Of a DNA stretch of 52,199 nucleotides, positions 19,339 to 26,917 are shown piece after piece. Source of the stretch: Shewanella waksmanii ATCC BAA-643 (lineage in GTDB: Bacteria > Pseudomonadota > Gammaproteobacteria > Enterobacterales > Shewanellaceae); the NCBI RefSeq assembly GCF_000518805.1, contig NZ_JAEH01000041.1:1-52199 (forward strand), written 5' to 3'. A program made the translations under genes and the position numbers. Every line of letters starts with the position of its first letter. Within the stretch, counting starts at the first letter, position 1. The notes below the pieces were generated by a model that had not been told where the DNA came from, did not search any database, and worked only from the letters and a program-made list of their open reading frames with translations.

Positions 19339-19968
19339 TTACAATAGGATATGTTCTACCCGAACTTTAACGGTCAATCCCGAATCTAACTGCACTTGAA
19401 CATCTTGCTTCTTAATGTCCAAGATAACGCCCTTAACAGGGGCTTTGCCAAGTTTGACATTCACACGTTGATTTGGTTTCAATTCATTTAACACAGCTGG
19501 TGTTAAATTAACCGGTTTAGCTTGCGCTTTAGGTGCAGCTGCAGGCTTACGTTTCGGCGGATTTTTCTTAACCGGCTTCTTCGTTGCCTTAGGCGCTTGA
19601 CCTTCAGACTTAGCGGCTTTCTCAGCACGCTTGGCCTTGGCTCTGTCTTGGCTTTCTTTTAGCGTAGCTTGAGCGTGATCAATATGTTCCTGCTCTAGCT
19701 CACCACAAGGGTTACCGTCTAAGTCGATGCGCTGAGCGCCCGCTTTAACCCCTTTAAGGTAACGCCAACTACTAGTATAGCGTCTCAGTGCAATTCTCAA
19801 CTGAGTCTTACTGACTTTTGAATCATCAGCTAACCTTTCAGCCAAATCCTGAAACAATCCAATTTTAAGCGGCTTAGTTTCACCTTCGGCGATAAAGCAC
19901 AAAGGAAATGTTTCATATAAATACGCGAGTATCGCGTTGGTGTCGGTCAACTTTTCTGTTGATTCCAT
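19339..19968 (-). CDS. proQ: RNA chaperone ProQ
   Basis: ProQ binds structured small RNAs and mRNA 3' ends. The N-terminal FinO-like domain (about residues 1-115) includes LAYLYETFPLCF, KPLKIGLFQDLAERL and LRIALRRYTSSWRYLKG. A lysine- and alanine-rich linker (about 120-160) follows. The C-terminal Tudor-like domain carries KPNQRVNVKLGKAPVKGVI. I chose the ATG at 19968 (209 residues): GGAAG sits about 6 nt ahead of it and overlaps the upstream GTG-GAA-GTA codons that would otherwise extend the frame. It leads into prc with a 32-nt gap, as in enteric bacteria. Confidence 0.95.
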   Translation of the reverse strand: MESTEKLTDTNAILAYLYETFPLCFIAEGETKPLKIGLFQDLAERLADDSKVSKTQLRIALRRYTSSWRYLKGVKAGAQRIDLDGNPCGELEQEHIDHAQATLKESQDRAKAKRAEKAAKSEGQAPKATKKPVKKNPPKRKPAAAPKAQAKPVNLTPAVLNELKPNQRVNVKLGKAPVKGVILDIKKQDVQVQLDSGLTVKVRVEHILL

Positions 19969-20128
19969 CATTACTTCCACAGTTAAAAAGGGGCACTTAG
20001 TTGCACTTTAGTTGAGTAGCAGCCAGTGTCGTTCATCATTGTTAGCTTACGCATAGAAACAAATAGTCGATCATTTATTTTCTGCGCGGTCACCAACATA
20101 CCTTAGCAATTACAAATAACAAACACCA

Positions 20129-20166
20129 AGTGTGATTCACTCATAGAAATATGATGTAACACTTGG
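20129..20166. other. Stem-loop between msrC and proQ
   Basis: An 8-nt inverted repeat CCAAGTGT / ACACTTGG encloses a smaller stem TCATA/TATGA (seen on the minus strand). It lies about 75 nt past the msrC stop and 160 nt before proQ. With only a mixed T-rich tail it could be a weak terminator or part of the proQ leader. Confidence 0.45.
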
Positions 20167-20239
20167 GTTCATTCCAGCAGCCTATTATAAGGAGGATACT
20201 GACGATTGCGACCTTCAATTGATAAAAATTGGTTGTAGT

Positions 20240-20698
20240 TTAGGCGAATAACGTCTTTTCAAACGAATTTACTAGCTTTTCTAACCCGATTTGATCAGTT
20301 TCACTAAATCTGTCCAACGAAGGACTATCGATATCTAACACCGCAATCACCTGATTATCACGACGAACCGGGATAACAATTTCAGAATTACTGGCCGCAT
20401 CACAGGCAATATGACCATCAAACCCATGGACATCTGCAATGCGTAAGGTACGGTTTTCAGCCGCCGCCGTGCCACACACTCCTCGGCCCATCGGGATACG
20501 AGTACAGGCAACTTTACCTTGAAATGGCCCTAATACTAATTGGTCCTGCTTAAAAATATAAAAGCCAGCCCAATTGATATCATCAAGATTATCATTCACT
20601 AACGCCGAAAAATTCGCCATTGCTGCAACAAAGTCATCTTCGCCAGCCAATAAAGCTGCTGTCTGTTTTGCTAAAGTGTCGTAACACGGGGAGTTCAT
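20240..20698 (-). CDS. msrC: Free methionine-(R)-sulfoxide reductase (GAF type)
   Basis: The 152-residue GAF-domain protein matches fRMsr (E. coli YebR), which reduces free methionine-R-sulfoxide with thioredoxin. The three redox cysteines are Cys65, Cys75 and Cys99 in VACTRIPMGRGVC and HIACDAASNSEIVIPV. Their 10- and 24-residue spacing equals that of E. coli Cys84/94/118. DINWAGFYIF is the conserved substrate-pocket block. An AGGAAA ribosome site precedes the ATG. The gene begins 28 nt after yebG with no terminator between, so it is probably read from the LexA-controlled yebG promoter. The yebR-letA-letB-proQ-prc neighbourhood is the same set as in E. coli, rearranged. Confidence 0.95.
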   Translation of the reverse strand: MNSPCYDTLAKQTAALLAGEDDFVAAMANFSALVNDNLDDINWAGFYIFKQDQLVLGPFQGKVACTRIPMGRGVCGTAAAENRTLRIADVHGFDGHIACDAASNSEIVIPVRRDNQVIAVLDIDSPSLDRFSETDQIGLEKLVNSFEKTLFA

Positions 20699-20726
20699 AC
20701 AAATTTCCTAACAATTTATCTCGATG

Positions 20727-21002
20727 TTAATCAGCTTTCTTGGCTGCTTTTTTAGCAACCGGCGCCTTCTTAACCGGCGCGCCTTTAAGCAGCGCCATTA
20801 ATTGATCTTTATGCTGTGCCAAATAAAAGCTCAGCTTTTCACTTGCTTCATCGTCGAATCCTAGGTCAGCTTCGCTGATAAAAGGAAGCAGGTTGTCGGC
20901 GATATCGAGCATCTTATCATATGCATCCGCCTCCTTTTTAGATGTGAATGTCATCTTCTCCACCCCTTCTCTGACCACGACAAATTTAGTTATAACTGCC
21001 AT
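20727..21002 (-). CDS. yebG: YebG family DNA-damage-inducible protein
   Basis: From the ATG at 21002 this is a 91-residue protein opening MAVITKFVVVREGVEKMTFTSKK, the YebG signature (E. coli MAVEVKYVVIREG). It continues with EADAYDKMLDIADNL and ends in a lysine/alanine tail. YebG is a small cytoplasmic protein of unclear role, induced in the SOS response. An open frame extends 16 codons upstream, but those codons cover the LexA box, and GAGGGTAGGC gives a ribosome site for the internal ATG. The adjoining perfect LexA site agrees with known SOS control of yebG. It probably forms an operon with msrC. Confidence 0.95.
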   Translation of the reverse strand: MAVITKFVVVREGVEKMTFTSKKEADAYDKMLDIADNLLPFISEADLGFDDEASEKLSFYLAQHKDQLMALLKGAPVKKAPVAKKAAKKAD

Positions 21003-21016
21003 GCCTACCCTCATTA

Positions 21017-21032
21017 CTGTTTTTATATACAG
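21017..21032 (-). promoter_or_regulatory. LexA (SOS) box of yebG
   Basis: The 16-nt sequence CTGTTTTTATATACAG fits the consensus CTGT-N8-ACAG exactly, with flanking TA and TG. It lies 15-30 nt before the yebG ATG and overlaps a TATATA -10-like element, the usual position for LexA repression. Confidence 0.9.
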
Positions 21033-21258
21033 TGCTAGAATCTCACACAATCAACTTCTTATGCAAGTATTGGAAATAATCTGATATTATTGCGTAACCA
21101 TCGTTTGCATAAAAACACTCTTTTTGATGTTAAAATGCGACGGTTAGCCTTTGTATCATAACGCTTTGATGTTTATTTGTGCTGGGTTTAGGTCAATAAA
21201 CATTGGTTTTTTTTCATTTTTGCAAACCAACATCAATAGGTATTGAGTCACACAAGAT

Positions 21259-21885
21259 ATGCAGCAATGTGCTTTAGATAAAAGTGTTATTTTATGCCGT
21301 TCGTGTGATCTAGTGGTAAGCAAACGTGCGTTGCCCACCGGGGTGCGAGCCTTGTGCCCGCGTTGCCATACTGCACTTTACGACACACCTTATTGCTCTA
21401 TCAATGGCATGCTGGCCCTGTGCTTAACTGCGCTTATCTTCTTTTTTCCGGCCAACCTACTTCCCGTTTTAGAACTGCATTTTCTTGGCAGTATCAGAAC
21501 CACAACGATTGCAGAGGGCGCCATCAATGTCGCCCAGCAAGGCTACTGGATAGTGGGCATTGCGGTCATTACCGCAGCGGTCATCGCGCCTGGGTTGCTG
21601 ATTGCATCCATACTGGCGCAAATTCTTATTGTAAAATACCAACTTAGCAGCCCCTTTTTCAGAGAAGTATTGCGCCAACTACTCAGGCAGCAAAGCTTGT
21701 TATCGCAGCTTACAATGCTAGAAATCTACATGATCAGTATTTTAGTCTCGGTGTTCCAACTGTCTGACTATACTGATCTATATTTTGGGATGGGCACTTT
21801 CTGCTTCACCATGCTGTTTGTTATGACGATTTTTTTACAGCGTGAATATGACCTTGAACATATGTGGAGCATGCTAGATGACTGA
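21259..21885 (+). CDS. PqiA-like LetA N-terminal half (zinc ribbon, 4 TM)
   Basis: The 208-residue inner-membrane protein corresponds to the first half of E. coli LetA (YebS). A zinc ribbon is formed by LCRSCDLV (residues 12-19) and LCPRCHTAL (about 32-40). Four TM helices follow at about 50-72, 92-118, 150-170 and 175-195. PANLLPVLEL is the PqiA-type turn after the first helix. LetA partners the MCE protein LetB in moving lipids between the two membranes. The stop overlaps the next start by 8 nt, so translation of the two halves is coupled. The ribosome site before the ATG is weak. I do not give the letA symbol because the gene is split. Confidence 0.88.
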   Translation: MQQCALDKSVILCRSCDLVVSKRALPTGVRALCPRCHTALYDTPYCSINGMLALCLTALIFFFPANLLPVLELHFLGSIRTTTIAEGAINVAQQGYWIVGIAVITAAVIAPGLLIASILAQILIVKYQLSSPFFREVLRQLLRQQSLLSQLTMLEIYMISILVSVFQLSDYTDLYFGMGTFCFTMLFVMTIFLQREYDLEHMWSMLDD

Positions 21886-22510
21886 TAAAGCCAAGCAAGT
21901 TCAGGGCAAAGACAATGGACTGGCACCGTGTAAGACCTGTCTTAAATTGTGCAAAATAGAAGATCGTCAGTGCCAACGTTGTGGCACAACGATTTCAGCA
22001 CGGGATTATACCAGTGTGCAAAAAAGCTGGGCCTTGTTGATCACTGCAGCCATATTGTTGATACCGGCCAATGTCTACCCTATCACCATTATGACAAGCC
22101 AAGGTACCATGCGCCAAGATACCATTTTCAGTGGGATTACCCACTTAGTGGAACTTGAGTTGATGCCAATTGCCATCATCTTATTTACCGCCAGTATTTT
22201 GGTACCTATGTTGAAAATTGTCGGCCTTAGTATCTATCTGTGTGCAATTAGTTTTCGACTGCCCATTTCCAAAAAGAATTTAATGTCCGGTTTTCACATC
22301 ATTGAGTGGATTGGACGCTGGTCAATGTTAGATCTGTTTGTGATTTCCATTACCGCCGCTTTAGTTAATATGGGACAGTTACTTGATGCTAAGCCTGCCC
22401 CTGCTGCTACCGCATTTGCCCTTGTGATTCTCTTGACACAGTTAGCTGCAAAAGTACTCGACACTCGCCTATTATGGGATAGATTGGAATTAGACAATGA
22501 CACAAATTGA
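21878..22510 (+). CDS. PqiA-like LetA C-terminal half (zinc ribbon, 4 TM)
   Basis: The 210-residue protein corresponds to the second half of LetA. Its zinc ribbon is PCKTCLKLC plus QCQRCGTTI (residues 17-40). TM helices lie at about 52-70, 95-125, 145-165 and 170-195. QDTIFSGI, the IGRWSMLDLFVISIT block and the closing DTRLLWD match the C-terminal half of E. coli LetA closely. It overlaps the preceding half by 8 nt and letB by 14 nt, indicating one tightly coupled operon. Having its own zinc ribbon suggests a full independent subunit rather than a broken gene. Confidence 0.9.
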   Translation: MTDKAKQVQGKDNGLAPCKTCLKLCKIEDRQCQRCGTTISARDYTSVQKSWALLITAAILLIPANVYPITIMTSQGTMRQDTIFSGITHLVELELMPIAIILFTASILVPMLKIVGLSIYLCAISFRLPISKKNLMSGFHIIEWIGRWSMLDLFVISITAALVNMGQLLDAKPAPAATAFALVILLTQLAAKVLDTRLLWDRLELDNDTN

Positions 22511-25118
22511 AACACCCAAAGTCGTTAAGAAAAAACTATTTTCACCTATATGGTTACTGCCGATCATCGCATTGGTGCTCGGCGCCTGGTTAGGGGTAAA
22601 AAGCATCCGAGAATCCGGTGTCGAAGTACGCATTCATTTTCCAAGTGCCACCGGTATCGATGTAGGTAAAACCTTAGTGCGTTATCAAGGTCTTACCGTG
22701 GGTAAAGTGGTTGACATCAGTATCGATGATGATCTGCAAGGCGTGAATGTAGATGTATTGATGGATTACCGTGCAGCGCCGTTTCTAAATGATAACACCC
22801 AGTTTTGGTTGGTTACGCCCAAAGCCTCTATCACCGGCGTCGAAGGCCTTGATGCGCTGTTTTCTGGTAACTATATCGCCATTAAGCCCGGTGACGGCGA
22901 TTCTCGTTCGGTATTTGAAGCAGCGCGTGAAACGCCAGTGATGCTGCCGGGTAATGACGGATTAGTGATTGAACTATCCAGTGACACCTTAGGCTCGTTA
23001 GATGCTGGTTCACAGGTTTATTATCGACAAATACCCGTAGGTAAAGTCATTAGCTATCGCTTAGAGACCAGTGAAAAGATTGTTTTTAATGCCTACATTC
23101 AACAAAAGTACGCTGATTTGGTGAAAGTGGATTCACAGTTTTGGAATGTATCAGGATTTGATATTGATGCGTCACTCAATGGCATTAGCGTTAAAACAGA
23201 GAGTTTAGCGGCTATTCTAGCTGGCGGCATAAGCTTTAGCTCAACGGGTAATGCTACCGCACAAACCGGCCAGCACTTTAACCTCTATGAAAGTGAAGCG
23301 TTAGCCTATGGCGGCAAAGAGTTTACCTTAATTGCCAGTAATGCTGACCAAATCAGCGAAGGTAGCCGTATCCAATTCCGCGGCATTGAAATTGGCCGAG
23401 TCGTGCAATCTAACCTTGATGATACAGGGGTCGAGTTTAAGGCAAAAATAGACCACCAATATGCTGATTTACTTACGGGTACAGCCAAGTTTTGGATTGA
23501 AGGTGCCGACATTTCATTTGCTGGCGTCAAGCACGCCAGTCGACTGATAACCGGCAGTATCGTCAACTTTATGCCAGGTCAAGGACCGAGCAAAGACAGT
23601 TACAACCTGCTTGAGTCAGCCCCAGAAATAATCAATGCGCAGCCAATTACACTGCAACTGACGGCTAGCGAAAACCCCAATATCAAGCAAGGCGCTCAAG
23701 TTCGCTATAAACAACTCCCCATAGGTAAAGTCACCAAAGTGGCATTTAGCGATGATTTTAAAGCGGTTGAATATCAAGTCGAAATTGATGCGGTTTATGC
23801 AAGTTTACTGAAACAAAACAGCTATTTCCTGCCCGAGTCGGTATTTGCTATTGATGCATCTCTAGATGGTGTGAGTGTGACCACCCGAGATTTAGACACC
23901 TTCTCGCAAGGGGCAATAAGCCTAATATCGGGTGATAGTTCAAGCTTACTAAGCACGGGCAGCAAAGCCAACTTGTATGCCTCTGCCGATGCAGCAGAAC
24001 AAGCAATGAGTCGCGCCTCACAAACCCTGATTACCTTAAGCAGTCCCGATGGCGGTCAACTTTCTGCCAATGCCCCTGTGTATTATAAGAAAATGCAGAT
24101 CGGTCAAGTTAACCAAGTTAACTGGCAAGCGGACCAAGATAATTTCGTCATTGAAATCGGTATCGACAAAACCTTTAAGCGACTGATACAGCCAAATACC
24201 GTGTTTTGGCGCAATAGCGCAATGACAATCAATGCAGGTCTGAGTGGTGTTGATATTGACGTTGCCCCGATCGAGGGGGCCCTTAAAGGCAGCATCACCT
24301 TAAGCCTACTCGCTGAAGATCAGCAAGCTAACAGTGACTACCTCTACCAAAGCCAAGTGCTTGCTGAAGCCCAAGCCGTTGCTGTGAAGCTGCACTTCCC
24401 TGCTTCTACCAAGCTAAGCGCTAAAGCGGCTATTCGTTATCAAGGTCATCAGGTTGGCGAAATTGAGCAAGTGAGCCTAGATAACGATCTGCAAAACCTC
24501 ACTGCAATTGGTTACTTATATGGCGACTACGCCGATAAATTTACTCAAGATGACGCCCATTACACCATTACCGAAGCCAAAGTATCGATTACTGGCATCG
24601 AAGCACCAGAGACCTTGATAACCGGGGCCTACGTTAGTGTGACACCGGGCAATAGCGGCACATCATCATTCGAGTTTTACGGCAAACAAAGCGCACCATT
24701 AACCCTCAACGAAGGCGACGTCCGCTTTACATTGATCCGCGACACACTGGGCAGCCTAAATATCGGTACGCCTCTGGTGTATCGCGGCGTTAAAATTGGC
24801 CAAATTGATCACTATCAATTGAACGACGCAGGTAATCAAATTGAATTGACAGCCCATGTTGAACAACCTTTTGCTCACTTGGTCAATCAGAGCAGTCAGT
24901 TCTGGGATCTATCTGGTATTAAAGTCGACTTTGGCCTGTTTTCAGGCGCGCAAGTAGAAACTGGCTCCCTAGAAACCATATTGGCAGGCGGTATTGGCGT
25001 GGCCACTGAATTAGTGACATCACAAAGCAATCAAATCGCCACCGGGCAACAATTTACCATTGCACCGAAAGCCGAAGAGCAATGGTTACAGTGGTCACCG
25101 GTCCAACAAAAACCCTAA
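22497..25118 (+). CDS. letB: LetB/YebT-type MCE protein (seven MCE domains)
   Basis: The 873-residue protein has one N-terminal TM helix (residues 16-35) followed by a tandem array of MCE domains. Each starts with a core like RYQGLTVGKVVDI, YYRQIPVGKVISY, QFRGIEIGRVVQS, RYKQLPIGKVTKV, YYKKMQIGQVNQV, RYQGHQVGEIEQV or VYRGVKIGQIDHY, so seven copies are visible. E. coli LetB has 877 residues and seven MCE rings that stack into a tunnel spanning the periplasm for lipid transfer. The match in length and ring number supports direct orthology. It ends in a terminator and is the last gene of the operon. Confidence 0.96.
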   Translation: MTQIETPKVVKKKLFSPIWLLPIIALVLGAWLGVKSIRESGVEVRIHFPSATGIDVGKTLVRYQGLTVGKVVDISIDDDLQGVNVDVLMDYRAAPFLNDNTQFWLVTPKASITGVEGLDALFSGNYIAIKPGDGDSRSVFEAARETPVMLPGNDGLVIELSSDTLGSLDAGSQVYYRQIPVGKVISYRLETSEKIVFNAYIQQKYADLVKVDSQFWNVSGFDIDASLNGISVKTESLAAILAGGISFSSTGNATAQTGQHFNLYESEALAYGGKEFTLIASNADQISEGSRIQFRGIEIGRVVQSNLDDTGVEFKAKIDHQYADLLTGTAKFWIEGADISFAGVKHASRLITGSIVNFMPGQGPSKDSYNLLESAPEIINAQPITLQLTASENPNIKQGAQVRYKQLPIGKVTKVAFSDDFKAVEYQVEIDAVYASLLKQNSYFLPESVFAIDASLDGVSVTTRDLDTFSQGAISLISGDSSSLLSTGSKANLYASADAAEQAMSRASQTLITLSSPDGGQLSANAPVYYKKMQIGQVNQVNWQADQDNFVIEIGIDKTFKRLIQPNTVFWRNSAMTINAGLSGVDIDVAPIEGALKGSITLSLLAEDQQANSDYLYQSQVLAEAQAVAVKLHFPASTKLSAKAAIRYQGHQVGEIEQVSLDNDLQNLTAIGYLYGDYADKFTQDDAHYTITEAKVSITGIEAPETLITGAYVSVTPGNSGTSSFEFYGKQSAPLTLNEGDVRFTLIRDTLGSLNIGTPLVYRGVKIGQIDHYQLNDAGNQIELTAHVEQPFAHLVNQSSQFWDLSGIKVDFGLFSGAQVETGSLETILAGGIGVATELVTSQSNQIATGQQFTIAPKAEEQWLQWSPVQQKP

Positions 25119-25133
25119 ACTCTCTTCGAACAT

Positions 25134-25167
25134 AAAGGCAATAGCTGCAAAGTTATTGCCTTTTTTT
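25134..25167 (+). terminator. Terminator after letB
   Basis: Stem AAAGGCAATA / TATTGCCTTT with the arms continued by a GC pair, followed by seven T (25161-25167). It lies 16 nt past the letB stop. Confidence 0.92.
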
Positions 25168-25300
25168 ATGATGAAGTCAGTTTTAATTGGACAAGTTGGC
25201 CGCTTCTCGTAAACTTTAACTTAGGCCTCAGCAATCACAGGCTTAAGTAGATAACGCGATAACAATCACTACGTCAGTGAGTAAGTCAGACAGGAAAATT

Positions 25301-26320
25301 ATGTCAAAGAATCTGATGCAACAAGCAGCTGCCAACCTTAAAAAAGCTGTACCTTTGATGTTAAAGCATCAAATACCGACAACCCCAACTAACTATGCGT
25401 TATGGTACGCCTACGTGGGTGAGCAGAGCCCACAATTGGTTGAAAAACTCGATAGTGTGATTGAGCAATACCAGACCTGTCCGCCAATAAAAGCAGAGAT
25501 GCTCTATCGCGAACACATTAGCGATCCCGTTGAAATTGATTTAATTGATATGCGCCAGAACCTAGAAGCTATGGCTACTGAATTGTCGCAATCGTTAAAA
25601 GACACCAACCACGATGCCAGCCAGTTTCAAACTCGAGTCGATACCAACTTTAACCGCCTAAACCGTATTGAAGAAGAAGGCGTAAGCTTGGAAAAAGTCC
25701 TAGGATTGGTGCGCGAATTAGTTAAAGAATCTGACGATATCCGCCAATCAACACAATTTTTTACCGGTCAACTGGACAAAGCTCAATCGGAAATTGAGTC
25801 ACTTAAAAGTAAACTAAAGCAGTCTGAAAACGATGTCTATCACGATGCGCTCACTGGCGTGCTCAACCGGCGGGCCTTTGACCGCGATTTAGACGGTATT
25901 CTCAATCAATCCCCCCAAGGTTGCTGCTTAATCCTCACCGATATTGACCATTTTAAAGACTTTAATGATACCTATGGCCACCTACTAGGCGATCAGGTAT
26001 TGAAAGTCGTTGCTAAACGATTAAGTGAGTCTTGCAGGGATGGCAGCCAAATTTATCGCTACGGCGGTGAAGAGTTTGCCATTATTGTCCCCAACAGCCA
26101 TCAACGCAAAGCACGTCACTTAGCCGATGCAATGCGCCGTTCCATGGAGAAAATATCTTTAAAGGATCGTCGTAAAAACCAGAGAATTGATAATGTTACA
26201 GCATCATTTGGGGTAACAGAATGGCAAAAGTCTGACGACGCTATTACGTTAATAGAGCGCGCCGACGGACTATTGTACGAAGCCAAACGCTTAGGCCGAA
26301 ATCGAGTAATGCCTATTTGA
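25301..26320 (+). CDS. Diguanylate cyclase (GGDEF domain)
   Basis: From the ATG at 25301 this is a 339-residue soluble protein. An N-terminal helical region of about 170 residues, with PTTPTNYALWYAYV near residue 30, ends in a coiled coil (about 115-175). The GGDEF domain starts at DALTGVLNRRAFD, and the active-site signature is GGEEF at 255-259, so it should make c-di-GMP from GTP. The inhibitory I-site expected five residues upstream reads RDGS instead of RxxD, so product inhibition at that site is probably absent. The open frame extends upstream to a GTG, but AGGAAAATT sits just before the chosen ATG. Its last 30 nt overlap the convergent sortase gene. Confidence 0.92.
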   Translation: MSKNLMQQAAANLKKAVPLMLKHQIPTTPTNYALWYAYVGEQSPQLVEKLDSVIEQYQTCPPIKAEMLYREHISDPVEIDLIDMRQNLEAMATELSQSLKDTNHDASQFQTRVDTNFNRLNRIEEEGVSLEKVLGLVRELVKESDDIRQSTQFFTGQLDKAQSEIESLKSKLKQSENDVYHDALTGVLNRRAFDRDLDGILNQSPQGCCLILTDIDHFKDFNDTYGHLLGDQVLKVVAKRLSESCRDGSQIYRYGGEEFAIIVPNSHQRKARHLADAMRRSMEKISLKDRRKNQRIDNVTASFGVTEWQKSDDAITLIERADGLLYEAKRLGRNRVMPI

Positions 26321-26917
26321 TGAAACAGGCAGCGCCGTCACCACTAAACGATATTCAGTGTTTGGACTAATACGGTCAAATGGGTAGCAAGTCACTAGGG
26401 TTAACATAACCTCGTCATTATTAGTAAATTCAATTTGTGATTGATGCACTATCTGAGTATTAACAACCCGATAGGTCATTTCATCGGCATTGGCATCTTC
26501 CACTGCTATCGTATCACCAGGTTTAACATACTTAAGTAGTGAAAAATGACTATCTCTATGGCCCGCAATCACAGTATTACCCCATACATTAATTTCGTTA
26601 TCTACCAACATTGCAGCTGGGCCAAAAGCTAAATTTCGCCCAGAAGCCCCAGCCAGCACATACAGATCATTTCTGTCTCCTTGCTGACGCTCAAAGCGTA
26701 ACTTGGCTACCGGATAAGTATCAGCCCAACTCCAAGGCTTATGAAACTGACTGTCATTCAAGGTTTTTTGCCAAGCGTTTTCGATAAGAAACTGAGCAAA
26801 ATGGGCTTTAGCTTGCATATATCCTCCAGAAATAATGAGTGCAACACCACCAAGTACCAATCCAAGCACACAGATCTTTAGCTTAAGTGTTGCCGTAAAA
26901 TTTGCTGATTTGTTCAT
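26291..26917 (-). CDS. Class GN sortase of the dedicated sortase system
   Basis: The 208-residue protein has one N-terminal TM helix (residues 13-33) and a sortase domain. The catalytic triad is His120 in VIAGHRDSHF, Cys177 in LTLVTCYPFD and Arg190 in NTEYRLVV. Marine proteobacterial sortases of this type occur as single copies beside one substrate and are thought to cleave only that protein's LPxTG-like signal. It overlaps the substrate gene by 4 nt (ATGA) and is therefore translationally coupled to it. At the other end it overlaps a diguanylate cyclase gene by 30 nt. The target of transpeptidation in the Gram-negative periplasm is unknown. Confidence 0.94.
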   Translation of the reverse strand: MNKSANFTATLKLKICVLGLVLGGVALIISGGYMQAKAHFAQFLIENAWQKTLNDSQFHKPWSWADTYPVAKLRFERQQGDRNDLYVLAGASGRNLAFGPAAMLVDNEINVWGNTVIAGHRDSHFSLLKYVKPGDTIAVEDANADEMTYRVVNTQIVHQSQIEFTNNDEVMLTLVTCYPFDRISPNTEYRLVVTALPVSSNRHYSISA

